From the NCBI GenBank assembly GCA_019322375.1, contig JAHWIP010000022.1:1-20735 (forward strand): a stretch of 20,735 nt of DNA, written 5' to 3'. How positions within the stretch are numbered: position 1 is the stretch's first letter; every line of letters begins with the position of its first letter. This DNA comes from Candidatus Woesearchaeota archaeon. GTDB lineage: Archaea; Nanobdellota; Nanobdellia; Woesearchaeales; SM23-78. Shown piece after piece: positions 13,551 to 20,004 of the stretch. The notes below the pieces were generated by a model, which was not told the origin of the DNA, did not search any database, and saw only the letters and a program-made list of their open reading frames with translations. The position numbers were made by a program, and so were the translations under genes.

Positions 13551-14228
13551 ATGAAACTAGCAGTACTGTTCTCAGGTGGAAAAGACTCTGCTTATGCACT
13601 TTACAAGGCTTTGCAGGAGCATGAAGTGGTTTGTCTTATTACTATGATTTCCAGCAATCCAAACAGTTACATGTTCCACACACCAAACATTCATTTAACA
13701 GAGCTCCAAGCCCAGGCAATGGAACTGCCGTTAATAAAAAAAGACACAAAAGGAGTAAAAGAGCAAGAGCTAGGAGACTTAAAAGCAGCTATTTATGAAG
13801 CAGACCAAAAATATGAGCTTGATGGTGTTGTAAGCGGAGCATTTGCATCTAAATACCAAAAGGAAAGAATTGAAAACATCTGCAAAAGCTTGGGGCTTCA
13901 GTGCATCAGCCCTTTATGGGGAGAAAACCCTGAAAAACTAATGAGAGAGATGATTGATAATGGCTTTAAGTTTATTCTTTCAAGCATTGCAGCACAAGGG
14001 CTTGATGAATCCTGGCTTGGCAGACAGATAGATAACAATGACATTGACAAATTAGTAGAGCTTAACAAAAAGATTGGCATACACATTGCTTTTGAAGGAG
14101 GAGAAGCAGAGACCTTAATGATAGAAGGGCCAATCTTTAAGAAAAAGATAAAGATAATAAAAGCAGAAAAGAAAATAGAGAATGAGCACACAGGGATTTA
14201 TAAGATTGTAAAAGCAGAATTACAATGA
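13551..14228 (+). CDS. dph6: Dph6, diphthine--ammonia ligase (ATP pyrophosphatase family)
   Basis: 225 residues from ATG 13551, which lies 15 bases after the previous gene's stop codon (an upstream TTG frame adds 4 residues). The N-terminal PP-loop SGGKDS (8-13) binds ATP. ALYKALQEHEVVCLITMIS follows, and the C-terminal signature is FEGGEAETLMIEGPIF. This is the MJ0570/DPH6 family that amidates diphthine to diphthamide on elongation factor 2, the last step of the modification that stabilises the reading frame. A second member of this superfamily exists in many archaea, but the length and the EGGEAETL motif favour Dph6. Probably co-transcribed with, or with a close promoter (TTTTAAATAA) inside the end of, the preceding gene. 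Confidence 0.9.
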   Translation: MKLAVLFSGGKDSAYALYKALQEHEVVCLITMISSNPNSYMFHTPNIHLTELQAQAMELPLIKKDTKGVKEQELGDLKAAIYEADQKYELDGVVSGAFASKYQKERIENICKSLGLQCISPLWGENPEKLMREMIDNGFKFILSSIAAQGLDESWLGRQIDNNDIDKLVELNKKIGIHIAFEGGEAETLMIEGPIFKKKIKIIKAEKKIENEHTGIYKIVKAELQ

Positions 14229-14321
14229 TATTGTAAAATCTCTGATTTTTCTTATAAACATTTTATAAACAACTTCTAAAAAACAAAATATCTGCAGGAC
14301 TCCTCTCTCTTAAAGATAGCC

Positions 14322-14630
14322 ATGATAACCAGCATAATAGGCTTGGGTTTTCTTGTAATCATCTTAACAAGCACTGGCTTGCAGGAAATAGACATAAGCG
14401 AAGCAAAAGAATTAGAAGAAGACAAAACAATAAAGATAACAGGGATTGTGGAAAGCATAACCAACAAAGAAGACTTCTCAATAATAAACATAAGAAAAGA
14501 AGAAGAAATCAGTGTGATAATCTTTGAAAATGTTAATCTGAGCAAAGGACAAAGAGTAGAGATAACAGGCAGAACAACCGAGTATAAGGGAGAGAAAGAG
14601 GTGGTGGGGGAGAAGATAAGCATTACTTAA
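14322..14630 (+). CDS. Membrane-anchored OB-fold protein
   Basis: 102 residues. A short hydrophobic N-terminus (about 2-17) anchors or exports the protein. The rest (about 33-102) has the five-strand pattern of an OB fold: KTIKITGIVESI, FSIINIRKEEEISVIIFENVNLSKGQRVEITGRTTEYKGEKEVVGEKI. OB domains of this type bind nucleic acid or oligosaccharide; an exported version is more often of the YdeI/BOF or DUF-type. Two tandem TTATAAAC TATA-like sequences (about 14251-14272) precede it. The frame is open upstream to about 14283, and the ATG has no clear ribosome binding site, so the true start could lie slightly upstream at a non-ATG codon. Confidence 0.75.
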   Translation: MITSIIGLGFLVIILTSTGLQEIDISEAKELEEDKTIKITGIVESITNKEDFSIINIRKEEEISVIIFENVNLSKGQRVEITGRTTEYKGEKEVVGEKISIT

Positions 14631-14685
14631 AAGAAAAATTTATAAAACCCTCTTTTCTCTTAATTCTCAAAGTTAAGGGGGTGTT

Positions 14686-15864
14686 ATGAGTTTGGTCACT
14701 AAGAGTGATTTTGTTCTTGAATGGGATAAAGCCTTGGGCTTTAAAGGAGACCCTTTTGTTGATAAGATATTCACTCCTATAAACAAGTTCCTGGTGGACA
14801 GAACTGATGAAAAGGAGAAGCTTAACTGGTTCTTTATTAAGAATTATTTCTTTGGAGCAATTATTGGAGAGCAGGGAGTTGGGAAAACCACTATGATGAG
14901 ATGGCTTGAGGACAGGCTTAAGAAGTACAACAGGATTCACGGGGTATATATTAATGCTGCTCTTTTCAAGGAGCAGGTTAATATTTTGCAAACAATGATA
15001 ATCCCTTTATTAACTTTTTATGAAAAATCTTTTTCAAAGCCTCATACCAAGCTTCCTAGTTCAGAACTATTAGGATTCTTAAAGAAAAAGCTTGGGCATA
15101 AATCAGTGGCACTGCTCATAGACAATGCTCATTACCTAACAGAAAAGAACCTGGCACTGATAAAGAGTTTAAGAAAAGAGAAGATAAGATTTCGGGTGGT
15201 GATTGCCAGCACTCCCAAGGAGTATGAGAAGAGCAGGCTCAGAGAGCTAGGCAGTGATGAGCTCAGCATAACCCTTAGAAGACTCACTTTTGACGAAGAA
15301 AAGGAGATGCTAAAGAAGAGAATAGAGGCTTTTGGAGGAAAAGAGATACACCCGTTCCTGGAAGAAGACCTGAAAAAAGTGTATGACAAAGCTGATAAGA
15401 ACCCAAAGAAATTCTTAAAACTATGCAGGGACGGAGCTATCAAGATACTCATACACAAGAGAGAGATGCTTGAAAAAAAGGGTTTTACAGAGGAACAAGC
15501 AAAACCTTTAAAAGTCTCTCTTAAGAAGAGCAAGGTTAGTGATGAAAAAATGGATGTCAGGGTAAGAAAAGCAAGCAGGAAAGAAGCGGCAGAGGAAAAA
15601 AAGGATGACAAGAAGAAGCTGTTCAAAATAAGGTTTGATTTTAGCAAGGAAGAGGACAAGCCCAGGAAAAAACATGCTCACCCGGCTCATCACAGAAGAG
15701 CTATTCATGATGAGGAGCACAAACAAGAACTGCTTAATCAGATGAAGAGCACCAGTCCAAGAAGAAGCCCTGTGAAAGAGGAAAAAAAGAAAAGAGATGA
15801 TGAGCACATATCAGAGACTGACAAGCTGTTAAAGGAGCTGGCAGAGGAGTTTGAGGTGGATTAA
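14686..15864 (+). CDS. AAA+ ATPase of the ORC1/Cdc6- or ExeA-like type with a long charged tail
   Basis: 392 residues. AGGGGGTG (14676-14683) gives the ribosome binding site. Walker A GEQGVGKTT (61-69), Walker B LLIDNAH (143-149) with His in the second position rather than Glu, a sensor I region (RVVIASTPKEYEKSRL) and a lid (FLKLCRDGAIKILI). From about residue 265 the protein becomes a highly charged Lys/Glu/Arg linker (KKGFTEEQ...KKKLFKIRFDF...KKHAHPAHHRRA...). It ends with a short conserved-looking helix, DKLLKELAEEFEVD. The domain order suggests a P-loop ATPase acting as a loader or remodeller whose tail binds partners. No replication origin signature is nearby. It is not a full-length Orc1/Cdc6 (no winged-helix domain is seen). 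Confidence 0.85.
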   Translation: MSLVTKSDFVLEWDKALGFKGDPFVDKIFTPINKFLVDRTDEKEKLNWFFIKNYFFGAIIGEQGVGKTTMMRWLEDRLKKYNRIHGVYINAALFKEQVNILQTMIIPLLTFYEKSFSKPHTKLPSSELLGFLKKKLGHKSVALLIDNAHYLTEKNLALIKSLRKEKIRFRVVIASTPKEYEKSRLRELGSDELSITLRRLTFDEEKEMLKKRIEAFGGKEIHPFLEEDLKKVYDKADKNPKKFLKLCRDGAIKILIHKREMLEKKGFTEEQAKPLKVSLKKSKVSDEKMDVRVRKASRKEAAEEKKDDKKKLFKIRFDFSKEEDKPRKKHAHPAHHRRAIHDEEHKQELLNQMKSTSPRRSPVKEEKKKRDDEHISETDKLLKELAEEFEVD

Positions 15865-15937
15865 ACCCTTATTCTTAACAAAACATTTATAAATTCTGTA
15901 TTAATCTTAATTAATTAATAAAAAATAAGTGATATTC

Positions 15938-16783
15938 ATGGCAGAAGGAGTTGAGATTGTTATCAAGCCGATTCATCTTGAGAGAATTGCTTATAGCATT
16001 GTAATCATAGCTCTGGCTGTCCTTTTAGTAATCAAGTGGGGTGGAGGCAGCGACAATGTTGCTGATAATGAGACCACAGGAGCCTTGCTTGCAGAAGCAG
16101 GCATGAATGAGACTAACCAGACAGTTAATGCTTCCCAGGAAGCAAATTTGTGCTCTAATAGTGTTAAGGACCAGGACGAGACAGATGTTGACTGCGGAGG
16201 AAGCAAGTGTGACCCTTGCGGAGAGTTCAAATTCTGCAATATTGATTCTGACTGCATAGATGGCTGGTGCAGGAGCAGTGTGAAATGTGTGACTCCTGCT
16301 TGTGATGATGGTGAAAAAAACCAGGATGAGAGCAATGTTGACTGCGGTGGAGTGTGCGGAGGCTTTTTCTATGACGGAGCCTGTCATGATGAGCCAGAAC
16401 CATCATATTCTGGCAGGGTAGACTTAACAATTCTTGAAGTTGTTACTTCTATTACTGAGTTTGATGATGAGCAGTTTGCAAAGATTGAAAGTGTTGAGTT
16501 CAAGGTTGAGAATGGCAAGGACAAGGATGTAGTGTTAACTGCTTATATCTATGCAAGGGATAGTTCTGGAAGCGCTTATTTCTTAAGGTCTGTGAATGAT
16601 GAGGAAGTGCCAATGGCAACATTTGATGTTCCTATTTTAGCCACAGGCGAGAGCCACACAGAATCAATTGAGATTAAAAGAACTTTGCCAGAAACAGAGC
16701 CTGATGAGGAGTACCGGGTTGTTATTGAGCTCAGAGACGATGATGATGAGCTTGAAAGAAAAGCAACCTGGGAGAATGTTTAA
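15938..16783 (+). CDS. Membrane-anchored protein with DxDCGG-type Cys repeats
   Basis: 281 residues from ATG 15938 (GTGAT four bases ahead). A short cytosolic head, TM about 18-33, then an outer Asn/Thr-rich linker with several N-x-S/T sites (NETT, NETN, NQT, NAS). A Cys-rich module (about 72-149) contains two copies of the D(E)xNx/DVDCGG pattern: KDQDETDVDCGGSKC and EKNQDESNVDCGGVC. That pattern is seen in secreted proteins of myxobacteria and DPANN archaea, where Asp/Asn residues are thought to bind Ca2+. A beta-sandwich-like C-terminal domain follows (VDLTILEVVTSI...YRVVIELRDDDDELERKATW), compatible with an Ig-like fold. Function unknown; a surface adhesion or envelope role is likely. Confidence 0.82.
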   Translation: MAEGVEIVIKPIHLERIAYSIVIIALAVLLVIKWGGGSDNVADNETTGALLAEAGMNETNQTVNASQEANLCSNSVKDQDETDVDCGGSKCDPCGEFKFCNIDSDCIDGWCRSSVKCVTPACDDGEKNQDESNVDCGGVCGGFFYDGACHDEPEPSYSGRVDLTILEVVTSITEFDDEQFAKIESVEFKVENGKDKDVVLTAYIYARDSSGSAYFLRSVNDEEVPMATFDVPILATGESHTESIEIKRTLPETEPDEEYRVVIELRDDDDELERKATWENV

Positions 16784-16801
16784 AGATTATTTTTTCTTCT
16801 T

Positions 16802-16829
16802 ATATTTTTCTTTTTTTCAAGAAAAATAT
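16802..16829. terminator. Bidirectional poly-T / hairpin terminator
   Basis: ATATTTTTC (16802-16810) pairs perfectly with GAAAAATAT (16821-16829), loop TTTTTTTCAA, with further T tracts (16791-16801) ahead. It separates the Cys-repeat gene (ends 16783) from the convergent gene (ends 16839) and can serve both strands. Archaeal termination relies mainly on T tracts. Confidence 0.5.
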
Positions 16830-16838
16830 TCAAAATTT

Positions 16839-17915
16839 CTAATTTTGTTTTTTCTTAAAACTCTCAATATTATATTCATGCAAAGCTATTATGAACATGC
16901 TCTCTGCCCAGCCCAGAGGAGTGTTTGGATTATGCTTTTCTGTGTTAGAGTAGTACAGCTCTGGCACTCCTTTTGGTGTATTCACAGAAACAGCTTTTTC
17001 TAAGAAATATTTTGCTTTTTTCTTATCACCTATTTTTTCATAAATAATTGCGAGCCAGCTCAGGCCAAGGCACCACTCTGCTTCTTCTGAATAGCCGTCA
17101 GGGTTCTTGTTATAATACCAGTCATTCTTATACCTGATAACACCTCTTTTTTTAAGCAGGTGATACTCAATGTTCTTAAGAATGACCTCTCTTTGCTTTT
17201 TTGTCACAACCTTGTATGGATATATCAATGAGAGCTCTGCCAGGTCAACATATTTTTTTTGTGATTCTCTGGGAAGCAAGTGCTTTAATGATTTCATGCC
17301 TTGTTTTATCAGATAATCAGGAACACTGATGTACTTTTTTATTGCTTTTAAGCCAGCAACACAGGCTCCAATAGAGGAAGCATGGGTTTCTTCCTCATTC
17401 TCCCACATTCCAGAGTCCTGGTCATGCCAGTACTCAATTGATGCAAGATAATTAATAAGCTTTTGAATAAGTTCTTTGTCTTTTTCTGTTTCAATAATCT
17501 TAACTCTTTCGTCTTCCAGCTTTGCAACTCCCCACAGGATTGCTCCTATTGCATCGTTCTGCTTATTACCCCATTCCTCCCAGAACTCATCAAAAGTATA
17601 AGGATGATACCTGGGATGGATGTACTGGTATTTGTGCTCTGGCTTCTTGGCAATAGCATGGTCTATCTTGTATTCATGCTTTTCAAAAATCTTGAGTAAA
17701 GTTTTATAAGTCTTTTTGCAGGTATCAAAATCCTCTAGCACAAAAAAAGCCAGGCATTCATAGAAATTATCCCTAAGCCAGGCTTTGTCATAACCAGTGG
17801 ATTTTTTAAGAGAAGCAGCAAACAAGCCAGATCTATACTGCAAACTCTTCAAGAGCTTAGCATGCTGGTCAATCAAGTGCTTGTTTTTAATCTTTTTGAA
17901 GATTTTTCTGGGCAT
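16839..17915 (-). CDS. GH15 glucoamylase-like / phosphorylase-kinase-alpha-like (alpha/alpha)6 protein
   Basis: 358 residues, shorter than classical GH15 glucoamylases (about 600-650) because the N-terminal beta-sandwich is missing. Motifs in order: STGYDKAWLRDNFYECLAFF (39-58), GNKQNDAIGAILWGVAKL (116-133), the catalytic-region WENEEETHASSIGACVAGLKAI (171-192), YVDLAELSLIYPYKV and EEAEWCLGLSW. The THASSIG motif and general layout are very like the GH15 domain in phosphorylase kinase alpha. The acidic pair needed for hydrolysis can be proposed at Glu172/Glu175 and Glu278/Glu280, but I cannot align it with certainty. No signal peptide, so the protein acts on internal oligosaccharide or has a regulatory role. 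A minus-strand TATA box about 27 bases from the ATG indicates a leaderless transcript. Confidence 0.82.
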   Translation of the reverse strand: MPRKIFKKIKNKHLIDQHAKLLKSLQYRSGLFAASLKKSTGYDKAWLRDNFYECLAFFVLEDFDTCKKTYKTLLKIFEKHEYKIDHAIAKKPEHKYQYIHPRYHPYTFDEFWEEWGNKQNDAIGAILWGVAKLEDERVKIIETEKDKELIQKLINYLASIEYWHDQDSGMWENEEETHASSIGACVAGLKAIKKYISVPDYLIKQGMKSLKHLLPRESQKKYVDLAELSLIYPYKVVTKKQREVILKNIEYHLLKKRGVIRYKNDWYYNKNPDGYSEEAEWCLGLSWLAIIYEKIGDKKKAKYFLEKAVSVNTPKGVPELYYSNTEKHNPNTPLGWAESMFIIALHEYNIESFKKKQN

Positions 17916-18024
17916 AAGTTAATCTATTAAGTTTTTGATATAAAAAGGTTGTGATGAATATTATGATTTTCAGAATCCAGTCTAAAGGGCAAAGTTTATA
18001 TATTTTCAGGGTTTATTAAGGAGC

Positions 18025-19158
18025 ATGGTTTACAGCGAAGGAGACTTGCTGGCAAGTGCTTTTGGAAGCTTGTACTCTCATCTTAAAAGGCTTGAGAAAT
18101 GGGATGAGATTAAGCTTGAGAACCTTGAGAGGGATGAGCATCTGGAAAAAGAGATTATTCATAAAAAAAAGGAATTAGAGGAGTTAAAATATAAATTTGA
18201 AAATGAGCAGAGCCGGGTGGATTCTGAGTGCGCTCATAAATTTGGAAATCAGATAATTAATGGTTTGCAAAGAGGCGACAGGGGCTGGAAGCAGGCTGTC
18301 AGGAGTCATTACAAGGGGTTCTATACAGGAGTTAATGATTTACACCAGAAGGTAAAGCATAAAGAAAAAGAGATAGATGAGTTAAGAAAGAAAACCAGGT
18401 ATTCGCTTTCCTGTATGGCTAAGGATTTAAGGTTTATTCTTAATGAATGTTATCATATACAGGATATTGTTGGAAAAATAAAGCCTGGTTTTCCAAGTAT
18501 TTCTTTCAGGATTCTGGAACAGATTTTGCTGGATGTTGAAAAATTCGGTTCTGAGCTGTCACAAAAAACTGGTTTGTTAAGGCATAACCTTGCTCATGGT
18601 CATTCAGACCTGGCAGGAATAAAAGAGGATACCCACTGCCTGCTAATCCTGGTTGATGATGAAAAAAAAACCAAAAAGGAATTAGAAAGAATCAGACATG
18701 AGCTTGCAAGGTTAAAAAGACTTCAGCACCCAGAACAGGTTTTTAATAATCTTTATAACTTTGAGGGGGGTGTTTACAAACTATTTATTTCCAGCAGGGC
18801 TGGCAAGGTTTTAAAGCACAATCCTTATATTATAAAAATGCTTAGAAAAAACCTTCTTTTTCATATGATTCAGAATGGCCGTGCTTTGTTAAGTACTGGC
18901 CATGAGGAGACTGATGCCTGGGCTCATTCTACCAAGTCTTGGCGCTTGCTTCCAGGCAGAATTCTCAGAGGTGATGTTGCTGGTTTTGGCAGAATTTTTT
19001 TTGAGATAAAGGGTAATGATATTTTTATTGGAGATATCACCCTGCCAGGAGAGCATGATACCCGCTACATGGCTGTTTGCCAGATTATAAACACCAGGAA
19101 GTATTCTACTGGTGCTGGTAAAGAACTTAAGATTTTTCCAGAACATATCTCGCTATGA
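18025..19158 (+). CDS. Hypothetical coiled-coil protein with a globular C-terminal domain
   Basis: 377 residues. It begins MVYSEGDLLASAFGSLYSHL. A coiled coil occupies roughly 25-75 (EIIHKKKELEELKYKFENEQ) and another roughly 110-128 and 210-235 (KKTKKELERIRHELARLKRL). The middle carries a His-rich LLRHNLAHGHSDL. The C-terminal ~90 residues (SWRLLPGRILRGDVAGFGRIFFEIKGNDIFIGDITLPGEHDTRYM) form a compact beta-rich module whose strand pattern recalls RelE-type sheets, with no further evidence. Leaderless promoter: a TATA box (TTTATATATTTT, about 17995-18006) about 25-30 bases before the ATG. The end overlaps by 32 bases with the end of the convergent gene. Family unknown. Confidence 0.75.
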   Translation: MVYSEGDLLASAFGSLYSHLKRLEKWDEIKLENLERDEHLEKEIIHKKKELEELKYKFENEQSRVDSECAHKFGNQIINGLQRGDRGWKQAVRSHYKGFYTGVNDLHQKVKHKEKEIDELRKKTRYSLSCMAKDLRFILNECYHIQDIVGKIKPGFPSISFRILEQILLDVEKFGSELSQKTGLLRHNLAHGHSDLAGIKEDTHCLLILVDDEKKTKKELERIRHELARLKRLQHPEQVFNNLYNFEGGVYKLFISSRAGKVLKHNPYIIKMLRKNLLFHMIQNGRALLSTGHEETDAWAHSTKSWRLLPGRILRGDVAGFGRIFFEIKGNDIFIGDITLPGEHDTRYMAVCQIINTRKYSTGAGKELKIFPEHISL

Positions 19159-19642
19159 GTTCTGCTGCCTGGTCTGAGTGCTTTACAAGGGCTGTTAATG
19201 AAGGAGCTAGTTCATGAGTATGGATTTTTGTATGAAAAATATATTGGTCAGGTATTTTTATGCAGGCGCGCTGGTTTTTTGCGTTTTCAGATATTTTCAT
19301 TAATAACAGGTTGTCATTGTCAGAGTTTTGATATTTTATATGGTCCAGTTCAGGGTTTTTATAAAACTGCATTACATCTACAGGACCGCCTTCATATGAG
19401 AAGAGAAGTTCCTCATAAGGGTTGTAGTAATAGCCAAAGGTCAGTGTGATAATGTTGTTTTCCGGGTCATAGGCAGTTTTTGGCTCTGTATTTTTTATTC
19501 TCTGATAATAAATCATCTCTTTTTGAAACTTCATTTCTTTGCAAAAGTCTTGGAATGTTTTTTGCAGGCTGAATGTATTGCCTTGCCTGAAGGCTTTTTC
19601 AATCTTTGTTCTTTCTTTGTTTTTTAAAAAATCAGTTAACAT
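19127..19642 (-). CDS. Hypothetical protein, 171 aa
   Basis: No family recognised. The protein is soluble and helical at the start (MLTDFLKNKERTKIEKAFRQ...FCKEMKFQKEMIYYQRI). A beta-rich middle follows (NNIITLTFGYYYNPYEELLF...GPVDVMQFY), and a helical end (HELAPSLTALVKHSDQAAELIARYVL). Ribosome binding site AGGTGG (19652-19647) four bases before ATG 19642; minus-strand TATA-like TTATAAT near 19663-19670 or CTTTAAAAAA further upstream. It is convergent with the coiled-coil gene, the 3' ends overlapping by 32 bases, which invites a functional or regulatory link between the two unknowns. Confidence 0.75.
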   Translation of the reverse strand: MLTDFLKNKERTKIEKAFRQGNTFSLQKTFQDFCKEMKFQKEMIYYQRIKNTEPKTAYDPENNIITLTFGYYYNPYEELLFSYEGGPVDVMQFYKNPELDHIKYQNSDNDNLLLMKISENAKNQRACIKIPDQYIFHTKIHTHELAPSLTALVKHSDQAAELIARYVLEKS

Positions 19643-19764
19643 ATAACCACCTAAGCGTAGTGATTATAACCTGTTTTTTAAAGTTTTCGGTGATTTAGGG
19701 TGTTTCCTTAAGTCCAGAATAACTTTTGTTTTTCCATTAAATTTCCGATTTCACCTGCGAGCAG

Positions 19765-19773
19765 TATATAAAG
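19765..19773 (+). promoter_or_regulatory. TATA box upstream of the truncated tRNA-like copy
   Basis: TATATAAAG is a strong archaeal TATA box. Transcription from it would start about 19794, reading through the truncated copy (19807-19835) and into the intact tRNA-like gene. Confidence 0.5.
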
Positions 19774-19776
19774 AAC

Positions 19777-19835
19777 TAGTTGATTTGAAATTAAAAGAAA
19801 AAAGCGGGTCGCAATGCCCTGGTGAGACGTCCAAG
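19777..19835 (+). repeat. Truncated upstream copy of the tRNA-like unit
   Basis: TAGTTGATTTGAAATTAAA (19777-19795) repeats TAGTTGATTGAAATTTAAA (19847-19865). Further on, GGTCGCA (19807-19813) then ATGCCCTGGTGAGACGTCCAAG (19814-19835) repeats GGTCGCA (19891-19897) and ATGCCTTGGCGAGACGTCCAAG (19922-19943) with two substitutions. The 24 bases between those two blocks in the intact gene (19898-19921, D-loop to anticodon) are missing. Promoter-proximal and gene-internal parts are thus both duplicated and the first copy is degenerate. It could also be a small RNA derived from the gene. Confidence 0.6.
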
Positions 19836-19859
19836 CCATTAAGAGTTAGTTGATTGAAA

Positions 19860-19868
19860 TTTAAATAA
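19860..19868 (+). promoter_or_regulatory. TATA box of the tRNA-like gene
   Basis: TTTAAATAA is centred about 22 bases before the probable first base of the tRNA (G19886), suggesting transcription beginning at or very near the mature 5' end. Confidence 0.5.
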
Positions 19869-19885
19869 TTTTCCTTTTGTGTAAT

Positions 19886-19998
19886 GGCGTGGTCGCATAA
19901 TTTGGTTATTGCACCAAGTTGATGCCTTGGCGAGACGTCCAAGTCTCGTGCGGGTTCAAATGAATTCGCCCCAGATTCGGAGAGTCCCGCCCACGCCG
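19886..19998 (+). tRNA. tRNA-like gene, class II arm, anticodon GAT, with a T-loop intron-like insertion
   Basis: Acceptor GGCGTGG (19886-19892) pairs with CCACGCC (19991-19997); the discriminator is G19998 and CCA is not encoded. T8, A14, A15, G18G19 and A21 are in place; D-stem GCA/TGC. Anticodon stem CCAAG/CTTGG (19914-19918/19926-19930), loop TTGATGC: anticodon GAT. A long variable arm CGAGAC-GTCCAA-GTCTCG (19931-19948), T48, then T-stem GCGGG/CCCGC (19950-19954/19986-19990) around TTCAAAT plus a 24-base insertion. The insertion forms GAAT/ATTC and TTC/GGA helices separated by opposite bulges AAAT and GAGT: a relaxed bulge-helix-bulge. Removing 24 bases restores a 7-base T-loop and an 89-base tRNA. 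Anticodon (Ile) and arm type (Leu/Ser) disagree, so it could be a pseudogene. Confidence 0.65.
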
Positions 19999-20004
19999 CA
20001 TAAT

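Noticed and set aside
14276..14623. Minus-strand frame of 115 codons
   Set aside because: It is antisense to the OB-fold gene, is composed of low-complexity Ser/Leu/Ile and has no promoter or ribosome binding site; it is a shadow.
19751..19942. Minus-strand frame of 63 codons with an internal LDVSP repeat
   Set aside because: The peptide repeat merely reflects the nucleotide repeat of the tRNA-like unit; no promoter or start signal is seen.
19931..19948. Anticodon CCA (Trp) in the stem-loop CGAGAC-GTCCAA-GTCTCG
   Set aside because: The loop would be of 6 or 8 bases and not 7, and D-arm geometry fixes the anticodon stem at 19914-19930; this hairpin fits the variable arm better.
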